Positions 54,111 through 64,000 of a stretch of DNA of 64,000 nt are shown in pieces. The notes under the pieces were generated by a model. That model was not told the DNA's origin. It searched no databases and was given only the letters and a program-made list of their open reading frames with translations. Within the stretch, counting starts at the first letter, position 1, and every line of letters begins with the position of its first letter. The DNA lies in NCBI GenBank assembly GCA_036417435.1, contig CM070905.1:24839592-24903591 (forward strand). Reading direction: 5' to 3'. Origin of the DNA: Inia geoffrensis (lineage: Eukaryota; Chordata; Mammalia; Artiodactyla; Iniidae). The position numbers and the translations under genes were made by a program.

Positions 54111-55464
54111 AATATCTACTTTGTTCCCCTCCCACTACATCCATGTGTCCTACCAGTCCTCCTTGTTCTTGTAGTTTGTACACTATGTTTATTCACTTTT
54201 TCCCTAAGGTGATGAGAGGTGGAGGAAAGCTTGCAGTTTCCCTATTTTCAAGATTAAAAATAAACATGAAAATTCAATAATTAGCAAGTGAGAAATACTA
54301 AGAGTAATTTAAAAGTGGCCTAGGAAATCTGATAGTAAAACTTTTTTGATCTGCAGAATTAAAAGGCTTTGGAATGCAAACAAGAAACTGATAAACATTC
54401 ATAATATAAAATACAACTTACGTGTAATACTGCCAAGAGAAGAAAAGCGCAGTGTCTAGCTTTCTAAAGACCCCTCAAGGTCTATATTAGCCTGTCTTCA
54501 GGTTTGTCAACATAAACTAAATGGAAGCAGCCTTCCCCTCTATGTGATTCCTATACCTCTTATCACACTTTTGATGTCTCTACGTGTATCTTTAAAAGCC
54601 CAATAGAGAGCTCTAAACTTGGGGAGTCAAAGAACATGGGATGGCAGTGGTGAAGAAGGGCAGAAGTTGCAATGTGACTGAACATCTTTCAGAAAATCAC
54701 CTGATGTATTTAGAAAATGTTGTTGATGACTTGTTAGTGTGATGTGGCTCTTCACCGTCACCCATAATTGGGTTTTGGGGTGTTTCCTCTTTTATGACAC
54801 AAGCAGATTCTTAGCAGGGCGCTGTGAGTGGGGAATTTTTCTGCAGGTGGTTGGTCTGGTCTGTCTACTAAGGGTGACCATAGCCTTTGGGTGACTGTGT
54901 TTATTATAGAAGTGTGTACGATGTCATTTCCTCTAGAGAGGCCAAGGCTGGAGAAGGGTCAGGGATAGCACAGACTCTGAGGACTAAAGTCAACCCCCCT
55001 GGTCCAGGCTGGGAGACCGTCAGTCTATAGGGTCCCCAGTGCTGCCCTAATGGGACCTGACCTCCCACGAAGTCCTCTGTACCACATGGCCAGGTGGCCA
55101 ACCTATTAGCCATGCCGGCATATGCTCTTCTCCAAGGAAGGAAAAGTGTTTCAATTTTGCTAAAACCTGATGCTCATTGTAATATATAGCAGGTACCAAC
55201 TGGGAAGTGAAAAAACCACCTTGTTAAGACAGTATTTCATAATGCCAGCCTCCTACACTCACTGTGATGGCCATCTTGTTTTTGAGGTAGGGTCTCCCTC
55301 CTTCAGACATGAGTGGGTAGTGATATCCGAAGGGCTTCTTGAATTCTGGATTTTAGGAAGCCAACCAAAGGGTTAATTGAGAATGACTGAGTCCACACTA
55401 TATAATGAAGACCATACACTCTTTACTCACCTTGAGTAGAGGCAGGCGGTAGAGCAGAGGCTGA
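54111..55464. other. Unique non-coding sequence
   Basis: About 1.35 kb with no recognised repeat or gene. Confidence 0.45.
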
Positions 55465-55670
55465 AGTAGGGCTTGGGAGCCAGATTGGTTTTGAGTCCTG
55501 TGAGGTCACTTTCAGTGATGTTTCTTGGGTTAATTTCACAATCTTTCTGATTTTTAGTTATGCAATCTGTGGAATGGGATAATAACACTCATTGTCTATT
55601 ACAGTTGTGGTTGAACGAGGTAATGCAGGTGGAGTGGTTTGTCTAACTCCCGGCACGTCAATACTAGGCA
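55465..55670 (+). repeat. MIR, sense
   Basis: GGGAGCCAGATTGGTTTTGAG, TCCTGTGAGGTCAC, TTAATTTCACAATCTTTCTG, GGAATGGGATAATAAC and ACTCCCGGCACGTCAATAC form a diverged but near full-length MIR. Confidence 0.62.
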
Positions 55671-56151
55671 CAAATGGGCCAGTGGGGCTGTGATTTAAGT
55701 TTCCTGTTTTTCCCCATTGAGACTCGGGACAGTCTGCACCTTTGCCTTCTTTTCTGGTCTGGTTCTGATGACCCTCAGCCTCTGCTGGGTGCACCTGTGT
55801 ATCCATGTGCAGCTGTTCTACTGTCTGAGGATGCACCCTGGCTTCAGGAGCCTGCCCCTGACTCTGTGAACCCTGCTACTGCAATGCCTTCAGTGTTAAG
55901 TACCAGTTCTTCATCAATTGGTTTCTAGGAAGTGATTTGTTCTTTCTAATCTGAGTCCTGTATTCTAGGCCTGTCTTCTTTCCTGTTTCACTGAGGCAAT
56001 GTGAAGAGGATTTCAAACTCCTTTGGTAGAAAAGTTGCTTCCTAATGGTAGGTTTGACTGGGCAAAATTAGAGATGCTTGAATGGACAGTGATGTTACAG
56101 CCATTCAAGAGATACTCCTTATAGATTATTTCACGCTGGGTATGGGGGAAG
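55671..56151. other. Unique non-coding sequence
   Basis: GC-richer than average with overlapping 84- and 92-codon frames on opposite strands, neither with a recognisable domain. Confidence 0.4.
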
Positions 56152-56320
56152 TCAGTGCTTCTCAAAGTTTGTTGTGCATACAAATCACTCCGAGGAATCT
56201 TTTTAAAATGCAGATTCCGATGCGGTGGGTTTGGGGTGGAGCCTGAGACTGCATCTCCAATGAATTTCCAGTTGATGCTGGTTCACGGACCGTACTTTGA
56301 GTATCAAGTGGAAAGGCTAC
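56152..56320 (+). mobile_element. MER5A DNA transposon
   Basis: Nearly complete: left terminal region CAGTGCTTCTCAAAGTTTG, then CATACAAATCACTCCGAGG, GCAGATTCCGATGCGGTGG, GTGGAGCCTGAGACTGC, TTGATGCTGGTTCACGGACC and the right end GTACTTTGAGTATCAAG. Non-autonomous hAT element, inactive. Confidence 0.85.
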
Positions 56321-56424
56321 ATTCATGTGTTGAACACTTGAGTTCAAAGATGGGTAAGAGTAGATACATTATATCTTAGAACAACAGAGCTTTCTATGCT
56401 CTTCTCCACTAGTTTTCATTCACT

Positions 56425-56660
56425 TACTTTTTAAAGCTACATTTGGAGCACCAATAATATACAAAGCTCTGACATTCTTTCTCTGAGTAAATAACATAAA
56501 AATATATGGTAAAGACCTGACATGTAAGTGTGTAAGGGTTCAGATAAAACAGTAAAATCGGATTCCACGAGTTAATTCGGAGAGACTTCTACAAAGAGGT
56601 GTTTTGAGCCCGGTTTGAAAGATACGGCAATTGAAGACTGGAGGATATCGGAAATATGCT
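56425..56660 (-). mobile_element. L2 LINE 3' region, antisense
   Basis: TTCATTCACTTACTTTTTAAAG, split over the start, then GGAGCACCAATAATATAC, GAGACTTCTACAAAGAGG and TTTTGAGCCCGGTTTGAAAG match the antisense L2 3' region. Confidence 0.58.
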
Positions 56661-58237
56661 GTCAGTGCACTTGTAAGGGGCGGAGGGTGGACTTAACCCC
56701 TAGGTTAAGGAAAGTGGGGAGGGGGACTTGTTTAAAGCTGAAAGCAAGAGAGAATTGCAGCTCATTTGTAGTTAACAGAAAAGTCGCCAGCCAAGCTTGC
56801 ATAGGGCCGTGGGAGAGAGCTTAACAATATGTATTAGGAAACAAGATCTCTTTAAAATACACCCTCTGTTAGTGGGGCCTGTCAGAGGACCTTCATCCAC
56901 AGCAGCAGGAAGGCAGTATCCTTACTCTCTGCACTTCTGCCAGGACACTTGAACTTCCAGCTTTGCCTGGTAGGGAGGGGAGGACCTTCAGACCTCTTGG
57001 GAAGCATCGATTAGCTCTCCCTGAGGTTTTCTGTGGGCTGCCCAACCTTCATTCACTGGTCCATCCATTCATACATTCAATATTGTTGAATTGAGTGCTC
57101 AGTATATTTGAACCTCACATCAAGGTTGTGCTAAATGCATTGTGCTAATAGCAACAATAACAACTGCATACTAAGAAAGATTGCCTCTAACATAGAGACA
57201 GATGCCTGCCAAAGGCCTTACATGCCAGGTAAACAATGGTGTTAGGTGATTAGTTTCTGTTTGCCTTTCATTTCCACAAGCAAACTCATTTTTAGGCTGG
57301 AGACCCTTTCGTTGAGTTGAAGAGTAGCCAGGGGCCTTCTTTAAGGCTATGGAAGTTTCTCTCAAGAGATGTGGAGATTGCAGAGGTTGGGTGGGGTAGA
57401 GAGTTACTGTACAATGAGTGACTCCAAAATTATAATGGGATTGTTGAGTAACTGGAGGTGAAGAGGGGATATTTTTGCAAAGAGGGGATTACTAGCCCTA
57501 GATATCTCCTGTTGGAACTGATACTTCTCTTTGGTGAAATATCTGGGTAATTGAATTAAAATATTCAGTTCTAATCTTGTTGATGAAAAAATACGGATTT
57601 CAAGGAGACCATTTATCCTAATCATCATATCCCTTCAGCATTCTCAGCTAGGAAGAAACACTTGAACTTCCCAAAGCTGGAAGTTCTTGGGAAAAACTCC
57701 CCTCTCTTGACCTCTCAGCCTGTGGACGTCTCTGTCCCCCTGTCCTTCTCTACCCTGAGCCAGGAGAACCCTACTTCTTTGTCTGAGGCTCACTTTGCAC
57801 TGCAGAGCAGCTGCCTCTTCCAGTCGTATCTCTGGGAATTGTGTTGTCTTCCAGGAATTCCCCTGCAGGAGACCATGCAGAGTCTGTGATAGACCCCAAG
57901 TGTCTCCTTCAGTGACAGAGTGACCCCAAGCTGCAGCTCGCTGTCCTCTGAGACCTATTTATTACAATTAAAAAACAATTAAAGCAGAGCAGATTAAACA
58001 ATATATCAATAACTTTTAAACTCCCGATATGACTTAGTAAATAAACAGTGTTTGTTTCCTGGACATGCTTTCTTGATGCTGGCTAAGGACCCATCCTTCC
58101 ACCTTCCCAGGGCCCCAGAGAGGCCCAGAGCATCGTCTAGCATCAGATTTCTTCTCATTTTTGCCATAGCTCACCCTATGCCAGAGGCCAAGAAAATGTT
58201 TCTCAAGGTGAGTTTATCTTACAGATACTGCTCTTTT
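56661..58237. other. Mostly unique non-coding sequence
   Basis: A weak antisense L2 start (ATTCATACATTCAATATTG, GAGTGCTCAGTATATTTG) lies at about 57045-57130. Otherwise no gene or repeat is recognised. Confidence 0.4.
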
Positions 58238-58254
58238 AAAAGTGAGGTTACCAG

Positions 58255-58370
58255 GGATTTTCCTGGTGGTCTAGTGTTTAGGATTCTGGGCTTTCATGGC
58301 CACGGCCCAGGTTCAGTCCCTGGTTGGGGAACTGAGATCCCATAAGCCATGTGGCATGGCCAAAAAAAAA
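58255..58370 (+). mobile_element. CHR-1-type SINE, sense
   Basis: GATTTTCCTGGTGGTCTAGTG (head and degraded box A), GGGCTTTCATGGCCACG, box B GGTTCAGTCCC (58310-58320), GGGGAACTGAGATCCC, GTGGCATGGCC and an A tail. It is immediately followed by an L1 3' end, and the pair appears to share one TSD. A transcribed tRNA-Glu-derived SINE by ancestry, with no protein. Confidence 0.9.
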
Positions 58371-58395
58371 GGAAAGAAAAGAAAATTAACAAGGC

Positions 58396-58632
58396 ACGTG
58401 TGGAATCTAAAATATGACACAAATGAACTTATCTACGAAACAGAAACACACCGACATAGAGAACAGAGTTGTGATTGCTAAGGGGGAGGGTGGGTGTGCA
58501 GTGGGATGGATTGGCAGTTTGGGATTAGCCAATGCAAACCATTATATATATGTATAACTGAATCACTTTGCTATGCACCAGAAGCTAACACAAATTGTAA
58601 ATCATCTATACTTCAATAAAATAAATTTTTTA
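58396..58632 (+). mobile_element. L1 3' end, sense, joined to the SINE
   Basis: GTGTGGAATCTAAAATATG, CACAAATGAACTTATC, TATAACTGAATCACTTTGC, CTAACACAAATTGTAAATC and CTATACTTCAATAAAATAAA with a short tail. Only the last 240 bp of an L1 is present. The flanking similarity AGTGAGGTTACCAG (58241-58254) against AGGAGGGTTGCCAG (58635-58648) spans the SINE plus L1 together. Confidence 0.88.
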
Positions 58633-58637
58633 AAAAG

Positions 58638-58788
58638 GAGGGTTGCCAGATAAAATACAGAACCCCCAGTTAAATTTGAATTTCTGATAAATAATGGACC
58701 ATCTTTTAGTATAAGTATGTTCCAATATGGGACAAAAGAGCAAATCCAAAAATTAATTAATTAATGAATGCCAGTCCGGCAACCTTGA
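58638..58788 (+). mobile_element. MITE-like DNA transposon
   Basis: Starts GAGGGTTGCCAGATAAAATA, continues CCCAGTTAAATTTGAATTTC and TTTAGTATAAGTATGTTCC, and ends CCAGTCCGGCAACCTT. The ends are imperfect inverted repeats (GGTTGCC against GGCAACC). I recognise the family but do not name it. The SINE/L1 composite landed in its left terminal repeat. Confidence 0.65.
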
Positions 58789-60336
58789 TAGCAGGGCTTA
58801 TTCTGTTTTCTTGACAGTTCACTATCTAATATCTTGGGCATCTTTTGCCATGCTGTCATTCCACTCTGCTACAAAGTGCTGAATGGCCCACATTTATTTT
58901 CAAAACCAAAATGAATTAAATCTAATTTTGCTTTGAGAAATTAATAATGCCACTTGGCACAATTAGCAACCCCTTCTGTGTTGCAAAACCAGGGACAGGT
59001 CTCAGGACTCTATGGCAATATGAAAACTGGATTTCATGGAATTGGGTTGCCAAGCTTGGCAAAATAGCTTATCTGGATTTAATGACCAAGCATGAATCTT
59101 TAACTGTAGTATTCAACCTTGAGGTACTTTAGTGCTATGTTTTTGCACGAGACATAAACAAGTGCCTTGAAAGACATAATTATATATAGCTACACTGTTT
59201 GCATACCAAGAGAAGAGAACAGGGTTGATAACACTGAGAAACTTTACTTGGAAATTTATTTATGGCTACGACATTATGACCATCTAAGTACATAAGAGGG
59301 AAACGTTTTTGATCATGAGTAGTTTGAGGTCACTGTTTTTGCAAGGAGAAATATTTAAATCAGATTTAACAATAATTTCCATCAGGCTATTTACAGTTGA
59401 GGAAATTAATTAAAATGTCATCTGTTTAATTATTGTTTGTTATCCTTAATTAAAATGTTAATTGAGTACATTTGTATGTGCAGCATATTTAATGTGTTGA
59501 CTTTTTGACGAAGGCAATGACAGTGTTTTCTGCCTTCTACAATCAGATGTTTAGTTGTTTACTTACCTTAAATATTTTGGAAGAGAAGAGATGAATATAT
59601 TTAAGCAACATGGCAGCATAGATTGAAAGATCATTTTTCTGCCAGGGCTATAGATAGCAGATCTGTAGGAAATCAGTACTTGAATCAGCAGGAAGGAAGT
59701 CTACCAGAAGTATGCATTTTGGTCTTGTATTTGCATGTGAGAAAAAGGGACAAAAATTAATCAGCTGTAAAATGTCCATTCAGAATGACATTTGTAAGTA
59801 AAGAAATTGATTATGAGGAGATGCACTTTAAATGTGTTTTTGCCTCACTAAGAGAATAGGCTAAAGGATAGTGAGGACCTTTATATTCTTTTATATTGAT
59901 GTACACTTGACCTTTTCATCTGACCAACATTTGAGACAGTTGTTAAAAACAACATATAGACCTTTGCTGCAAAATTGGTTTGAATCTTCTTTTGACAATG
60001 GTTATGATTTCTCTTTTCATACAAACTTATGGTATTGACCTCTGTTCAGTAAATAAACATGCTGGTTGTGTTTTGCAAAGCAAAGAGATCTCATACATCA
60101 GCATTAAAACAAAATGGTTCCTTTTCAAATAAGTTATGAAGTGTAATGCTTTCCAAAAACAGCGTAAGTTAGGCAATAGCATCTACTGTGCACCTTTCAG
60201 CAACTCAAGCAACTGGGGAATGAAGGGACAGATGATGGAACAGACATAATTCTCTGTTTTGACAGAGTTTCAAGTTTAATGATAGATTTCTTTTCCCCAC
60301 CACCCAGAACTTACTCTCTTTTTTTTTCACAATTAT
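58789..60336. other. Unique, TAAT-rich stretch
   Basis: About 1.5 kb with no recognised repeat or gene. Homeodomain-type ATTA/TAAT cores cluster at 58905-59480, for example GAATTAAATCTAATTTTG, AATTAATTAAAATGTC and CTTAATTAAAATGTTAATTG. It could be a conserved regulatory element, but AT-rich DNA yields such cores by chance. Confidence 0.35.
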
Positions 60337-60484
60337 AGTCAAAGACTTTAATACTCCACTCTCAGTAATTGATAGTAGTAGGCAGAAAATCAACAAGGAT
60401 ACAGAACTGAACTCCACCACCAACCAGCTGGATCTAATTGACATTTATACAATACTTCACTCAAAAACAAAATACACATTCTTT
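60337..60484 (+). mobile_element. L1 ORF2 endonuclease-domain fragment, sense
   Basis: About 49 codons of L1 ORF2 endonuclease survive open on the plus strand: the DFNTPLS motif, then QKINKDTELNST, QLDLIDIYTILH and TKYTF. The family has GDFNTPLS, so the glycine is replaced by lysine here while Asp and Asn are kept. It is an isolated internal piece without start, reverse transcriptase or 3' end and cannot act. Confidence 0.82.
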
Positions 60485-60511
60485 CTTTTTGTTTTTATTC
60501 CTTTTGGGATT

Positions 60512-60594
60512 TTTTTTTAACATCTTTATTGGAGTATAATTGCTTTACAATGGTGTGTTAGTTTCTGCTTTATAGCAAAGTGAATCAGTTAGTT
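60512..60594 (-). mobile_element. L1 3' end, antisense, 80 bp
   Basis: T tract, ACATCTTTATTGGAGTATAA, TGCTTTACAATGGTGTG and GCAAAGTGAATCAG. Only the terminal 80 bp of the 3' UTR is present, 30 bp after the sense endonuclease fragment. No clear TSD. Confidence 0.85.
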
Positions 60595-60682
60595 TTTTCT
60601 TGATAAACTCCAAGGCGTTAATGCTTAGTAGAATGAGATGAGCTTGTGCTTCTTAGGAAGTAATAAACGTAAGGATAACAAA

Positions 60683-60912
60683 TACATAGCGTTTATTCAG
60701 TGTCCACACTGTTCTAAGTGCATTGTTTATAGTATCTCATTTAATCCTCAAAATAACCCCCTAGGTAAATACTATTATTATTTTCATTTTACAGATGAGG
60801 AAACTGAGGCACGGTTTTCCCAAGGCTATACAGCTGTATATAAGCTTCATATAAATTGTGGGGCTGGTAATTGAGACCACACATTCTGGACCCAGAGTCT
60901 GTCCTCTTATCC
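60683..60912 (-). repeat. MIR, antisense
   Basis: TAGCGTTTATTCAGTGTCC, AGTATCTCATTTAATCCTC, TTTACAGATGAGGAAACTG, AGGCTATACAGCTG and CTGGACCCAGAGTCTGTCC. Well preserved. Confidence 0.88.
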
Positions 60913-61214
60913 TCCCACTATCCTTATGGCAATTAAAAGGGGTTAGCGCGAGAAATGTCACAATATTTTGAGCAACCACATATTTAAACCTATTGCATTG
61001 AAGGAAGGAAAAAGTACTTGTGTTGACACTTCAGTTCTAAACCTAATGGTTTGTTTATTTATAGACTTTATTAATGATTATGAAAATAGTAAATAATGAT
61101 TAAGAGCAAGTCAGGGGAAGCAGAGGCTTGTAGAGTAAGTTTTCTGAGCAGAGTTTATATTTTTTTCATACATAATAAACCTTCTGCCCTTAATGGATAT
61201 ACAGTCAGTCATTT
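60913..61214. other. Non-coding, nothing recognised
   Basis: No gene or repeat recognised in this 300-bp interval. Confidence 0.45.
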
Positions 61215-61430
61215 TGTGGAGCTATATGGCATTTGTTAAAATTTTAGCTCTGCCACTTACTAGCTGAATGATCCTGGACAAATTACTTAACTTCTAGAAG
61301 CTTTAACATCTTCTCTTACAGAAGACAGATAATAATTCTGCCCTCACCGGATCATTGTGAAGATGCACGACAAGGCACATAGCAGAATGTTGGGCTTATC
61401 CTGGAGAACCACTAAATGTGAGCTACGGCG
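61215..61430 (+). repeat. MIR, sense
   Basis: TTTTAGCTCTGCCACTTACT, AGCTGAATGATCCTGGAC, AAATTACTTAACTTCTAG, GGATCATTGTGAAGATGC and GGAGAACCACTAAATGTGAG. Confidence 0.82.
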
Positions 61431-62074
61431 GCTTCAGATTAAATGAGCAAATCATTATGTTGAGAAGTATCAGATTGGACCCTAGTTAATACCTATTAGG
61501 ATGTTTCTGAAGAAATTTAGGGAGAATATATGTAGATATGTTGTTTAATGGGTCAAAGAGAATCTGCTATCGCAATTTCGATGCTTTGCTTGTTACTAGC
61601 AGTTAATATTTAATAAAAATATAAACAGAACTTCTCCACCTGTTACACTTCTAGGGAATATCCACCGAGAACTGGTTCATTTAGCTGTATTCATTCCCTT
61701 TCAAGAGGCTTATCTTATTAGAACTGTGGGAAAGAAACAAAATTAAAGGGGAAGATGTAAAACAGAGCAAACAGAGAATGGCTTCAAGAAGACAGGCTTG
61801 ACCTTGAAGATGGATCTGCAAGCGGGGAGGGGGGATGATTTGGGCTATTCCTTCCACTTCATTCCTGTCTGGGGCTTCCCAGGGTGGCTGGGCAATTATT
61901 GGGTGGGTCTGTCTTGATGGAGTGGTAGAGGGGATGCTTGGGCACCTCTGTATTACAAATAGTGTCTTTCAAACTTAAAAAAAATCTATGACTTACACTA
62001 AGAAATCCATTTTACATTTCTATCTAAAATGTTATGTATAAGCATCACAAGAATTTTTATCTGTTTTAGTCATT
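61431..62074. other. Non-coding, nothing recognised
   Basis: No gene or repeat recognised. A small G-rich run (GCGGGGAGGGGGGATG) lies near 61822. Confidence 0.45.
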
Positions 62075-62135
62075 GATGTATCTGTCTAGAAAAGTACTTG
62101 GTGCATTGTAGGTGCTCAGTAAATAGCTGTTGAAC
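62075..62135 (+). mobile_element. L2 3' end, sense, short
   Basis: ACTTGGTGCATTGTAGGTGC and TCAGTAAATAGCTGTTG match the terminal L2 sequence. Confidence 0.6.
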
Positions 62136-62139
62136 TTCT

Positions 62140-62192
62140 GTCTCTCTCTATCTCTCTATCTGTCTATCTACCTATCTATCATCTATCTATGA
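62140..62192. repeat. (TCTC)n/(TCTA)n microsatellite
   Basis: About 50 bp of TCTC, TCTG and TCTA units directly after an L2 tail, a common birthplace of tetranucleotide repeats. Confidence 0.9.
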
Positions 62193-62798
62193 AAAAAGTT
62201 TCTTGAAACATTTTTACCGTTACTATTTGCTTGTAATGAATTCTGAAATTTTCTGTTGCATTCCTAAAAAGAAAAAAATTGCAGTCAAGACCTATTAGTT
62301 AATTTCACTGCATTCACTGGGGAGAGAGCCTTAATAGGTCATTCTTTCCAGTGCTTTGGGTTATGATCTGCAATTTGAAAAACACTGCTTGTCACTGGGA
62401 GCAATTGGCTTTATGTGTAAATAGGCTTGTGTCATTGAGACTTATCTTTCTTGCTGTCACAGTGCCTTCATTTAGCTTGTGTGTTTCCCTTGTCCATGCA
62501 CTAGCTTGCTGCGGACTGGTAGAATAAGCCGAGTAGTACTGAGGATTCTGGCTCAGCTACTGGGAAGTTCTGAAAGTATTTGCTGCACTCTAATGGGTCT
62601 TGTTTTTGTGAAGCTCCCACATAATTTTAAACTGTGGGTCGTGCTATTGCCTAGCCAGGGTCAATGCCTGATTTGAATGGTTTGGATGCCTCTCTCCAAA
62701 AAGGCAGAAGATTGCAAGGAGTGACCCATTAAGTTTCCCTTCATAATGAGCAGACTTTTAGTCCCTGAAGATCCTTTCCTCAGAAAATATGTGGGAGT
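62193..62798. other. Non-coding, nothing recognised
   Basis: No gene or repeat recognised. Confidence 0.45.
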
Positions 62799-63039
62799 AA
62801 AAAGGATTATGGGGCTTTCCTGGTGGCACAGTGGTTGAGAGTCCGCCTGCCGATGCAGGGGACACGGGTTCGTGCCCCGGTCCGGGAAGATCCCACGTGC
62901 CGCGGAGCGGCTGGGCCCGTGAGCCATGGCCGCTGAGCCTGCACGTCCGGAGCCTGTGCTCCACAACGGGAGAGGCCACAACAGTGAGAGGCCCGCGTAC
63001 CGCACCCCCTCCAAAAAAAAAAAAAAAAAAAGGATTATG
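62799..63039 (+). mobile_element. CHR-type SINE, sense, with TSDs
   Basis: Plus-strand CHR SINE at 62812-63030. Head is GGGCTTTCCTGGTGGCAC, box A TGGCACAGTGG (62824-62834) and box B GGTTCGTGCCC (62867-62877). The body is GATCCCACGTGCCGCGG, GCCATGGCCGCTGAGCC and GAGGCCCGCGTACCGC, followed by a CCCCCTCC interruption and A(18). AAAAGGATTATG flanks both ends (about 62800-62811 and 63028-63039). This is the only short-form copy in plus orientation. Confidence 0.97.
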
Positions 63040-63846
63040 TACCCAAATGTAACGTTCATTGTGAGGGAGCACTGGAGATCCTGTTTCTGTTCGTTATCTA
63101 AACTCCACCCCTTTCTGGATGATGTAACTGGAAAAGCAATATTCTGGCTTAAGGTTTAAGTAAAATTGAGTGAACTACCTAGAAGAGCTAATCAAATATT
63201 AATTCCAGTATCCAGTCTTGGTCTGAGTACCATAGCCTAGCTAGGGTGACAACCATCTCATGAGCAAAGACCTGGATCTGGACACACCCCGCAATTGCGT
63301 GGGTGGGATGGGCACTGGGGAGGGGGCAACAGGGTTACAGAACGAGACTGACAGACTGAGGATTGTGTCCAGAGAGCTGATGAAATCGTGGATGGTAGCA
63401 GCCTAGCACAGTCATTGGCATCTGGTAGGTGTAACAAGGGCAAAAGAGCATGTGTTGATGGTCGTAGAAGCTCAGTGATGGCCAACATCAAAGCAGGTGA
63501 TATTTGAAATTCCAAGGAGCAGACAGAATAATATTGGGCTAACGATTCCATGAGCATACAGATAGTCACAAATTCTGAGGCAGGACTGCAAGAATAATTT
63601 AGGGTCCTGATTCTAGAGGATCGTGGCATCATGAGATCGATTATAAAAGTATAAGACACAACTTGAATTATCAACATTGAATGGTGAGTGGGGACTTTGT
63701 TTCCAGTTCAGGGCACATGCCTGGTTTTCAAAACTGGATCACCAGGATGTGGTTTAATGACAAATAGTGGGAGTAACAGGAAATTGATTATGAGAACATT
63801 AGGCTAGTATCCCTCCTTGCCAAATCAAGATCAGTCCTTGAACATG
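63040..63846. other. Unique non-coding sequence
   Basis: No repeat recognised. The 139-codon minus frame at 63258-63677 (Ser/Leu/Pro-rich, several Cys) has no domain, no splice context and is treated as chance. Confidence 0.4.
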
Positions 63847-64000
63847 TATACACTACCAAATGTAAAATAGATAGCTAGTGGGAAGCAGCCACATAGCACA
63901 GGGAGATCAGCTCGGTGCTGTGTCACCACCTAGAGGGGTGGGATAGGGAGGGTGGGAGGGAGGGAGACGCAAGACGGAAGGGCTATGGGAACATATGTAT
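63847..64000 (+). mobile_element. L1 3' UTR, sense, runs off the window
   Basis: ATGTATACACTACCAAATG, GATAGCTAGTGGGAAGCAGC, ACAGGGAGATCAGCTCGG, GAGGGGTGGGATAGGG and GGAGGGAGACGCAAGACGG match the 3' UTR that is complete at 13180-13455. The end, tail and TSD lie beyond 64000. Confidence 0.92.

Noticed and set aside
63258..63677. 139-codon minus-strand frame
   Set aside because: Serine/leucine-rich with no motif, no start context and no neighbouring exon signals. Considered chance.
1..64000. CRISPR array, phage, operon or other prokaryotic system
   Set aside because: No regularly spaced direct repeats, no dense coding and no ribosome-binding sites. All signs are of a mammalian genome.

Overview
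The window reads as an ordinary stretch of nuclear DNA from a cetacean (whale or dolphin). The strongest evidence is a set of tRNA-derived SINEs of the CHR type (cetacean, hippo and ruminant lineage): five short copies of about 215 bp, one long CHR-2-like copy and one CHR-1-like copy. Several carry intact target-site duplications (TSDs). There are also many 3' ends of the artiodactyl-type L1. I saw no BovB or Bov-tA sequence, so a ruminant is unlikely. The base composition is AT-rich with few CpGs, and no CpG island is visible.

I find no protein-coding gene, rRNA, functional tRNA or known ncRNA that I can support. The window is intergenic or deep intronic. Nearly all long open frames lie inside SINEs or L1 fragments, or are chance frames. 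A few short open segments (1126-1342 +, 11143-11511 +, 24222-24410 -) and a 3'-UTR-like block on the minus strand (1345-2225) are listed as weak candidates for exons or old gene copies.

Layout: 0-8 kb holds MIR, L2 and MER5A remnants and then a three-layer LINE nest (5.95-8.06 kb). 8-12 kb is mostly unique, with one L1 end, a MER2/Tigger fragment and an unexplained open segment at 11.1-11.5 kb. 12.1-13.85 kb is a readable stack: an L2 holding a MER20, which holds a young twin-primed L1. 13.85-19.6 kb has a long unique stretch, a SINE, MIRs and an LTR-like repeat. 19.6-21.3 kb has a SINE, then a second inverted L1 carrying a CHR-2 SINE. 21.3-28 kb has MIRs, an LTR-like repeat and a 1.6 kb L1 with its TSD. 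28-35 kb is mainly unique with L2/MIR pieces and one LTR-like repeat. 35.8-38 kb has a SINE, an old antisense L1 and a short L1 with what looks like a 29-bp 3' transduction. 38-50 kb is unique sequence with L2/MIR and microsatellites, including a symmetric AT palindrome at 44.2 kb. 50.6-64 kb has an antisense L1 with an expanded GT tract, a SINE with an 18-bp TSD, a SINE/L1 composite at 58.25-58.63 kb, an L1 endonuclease fragment, a plus-strand SINE and an L1 3' end running off the window.

The value of the window is therefore as a record of retrotransposition: twin priming, nesting, a possible transduction and a possible SINE-L1 chimera. I did not find an undescribed biological system. Family names were assigned from memory of consensus sequences, without a database search. 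Boundaries of old repeats (MIR, L2, LTR-like) are good to about 20-50 bp.
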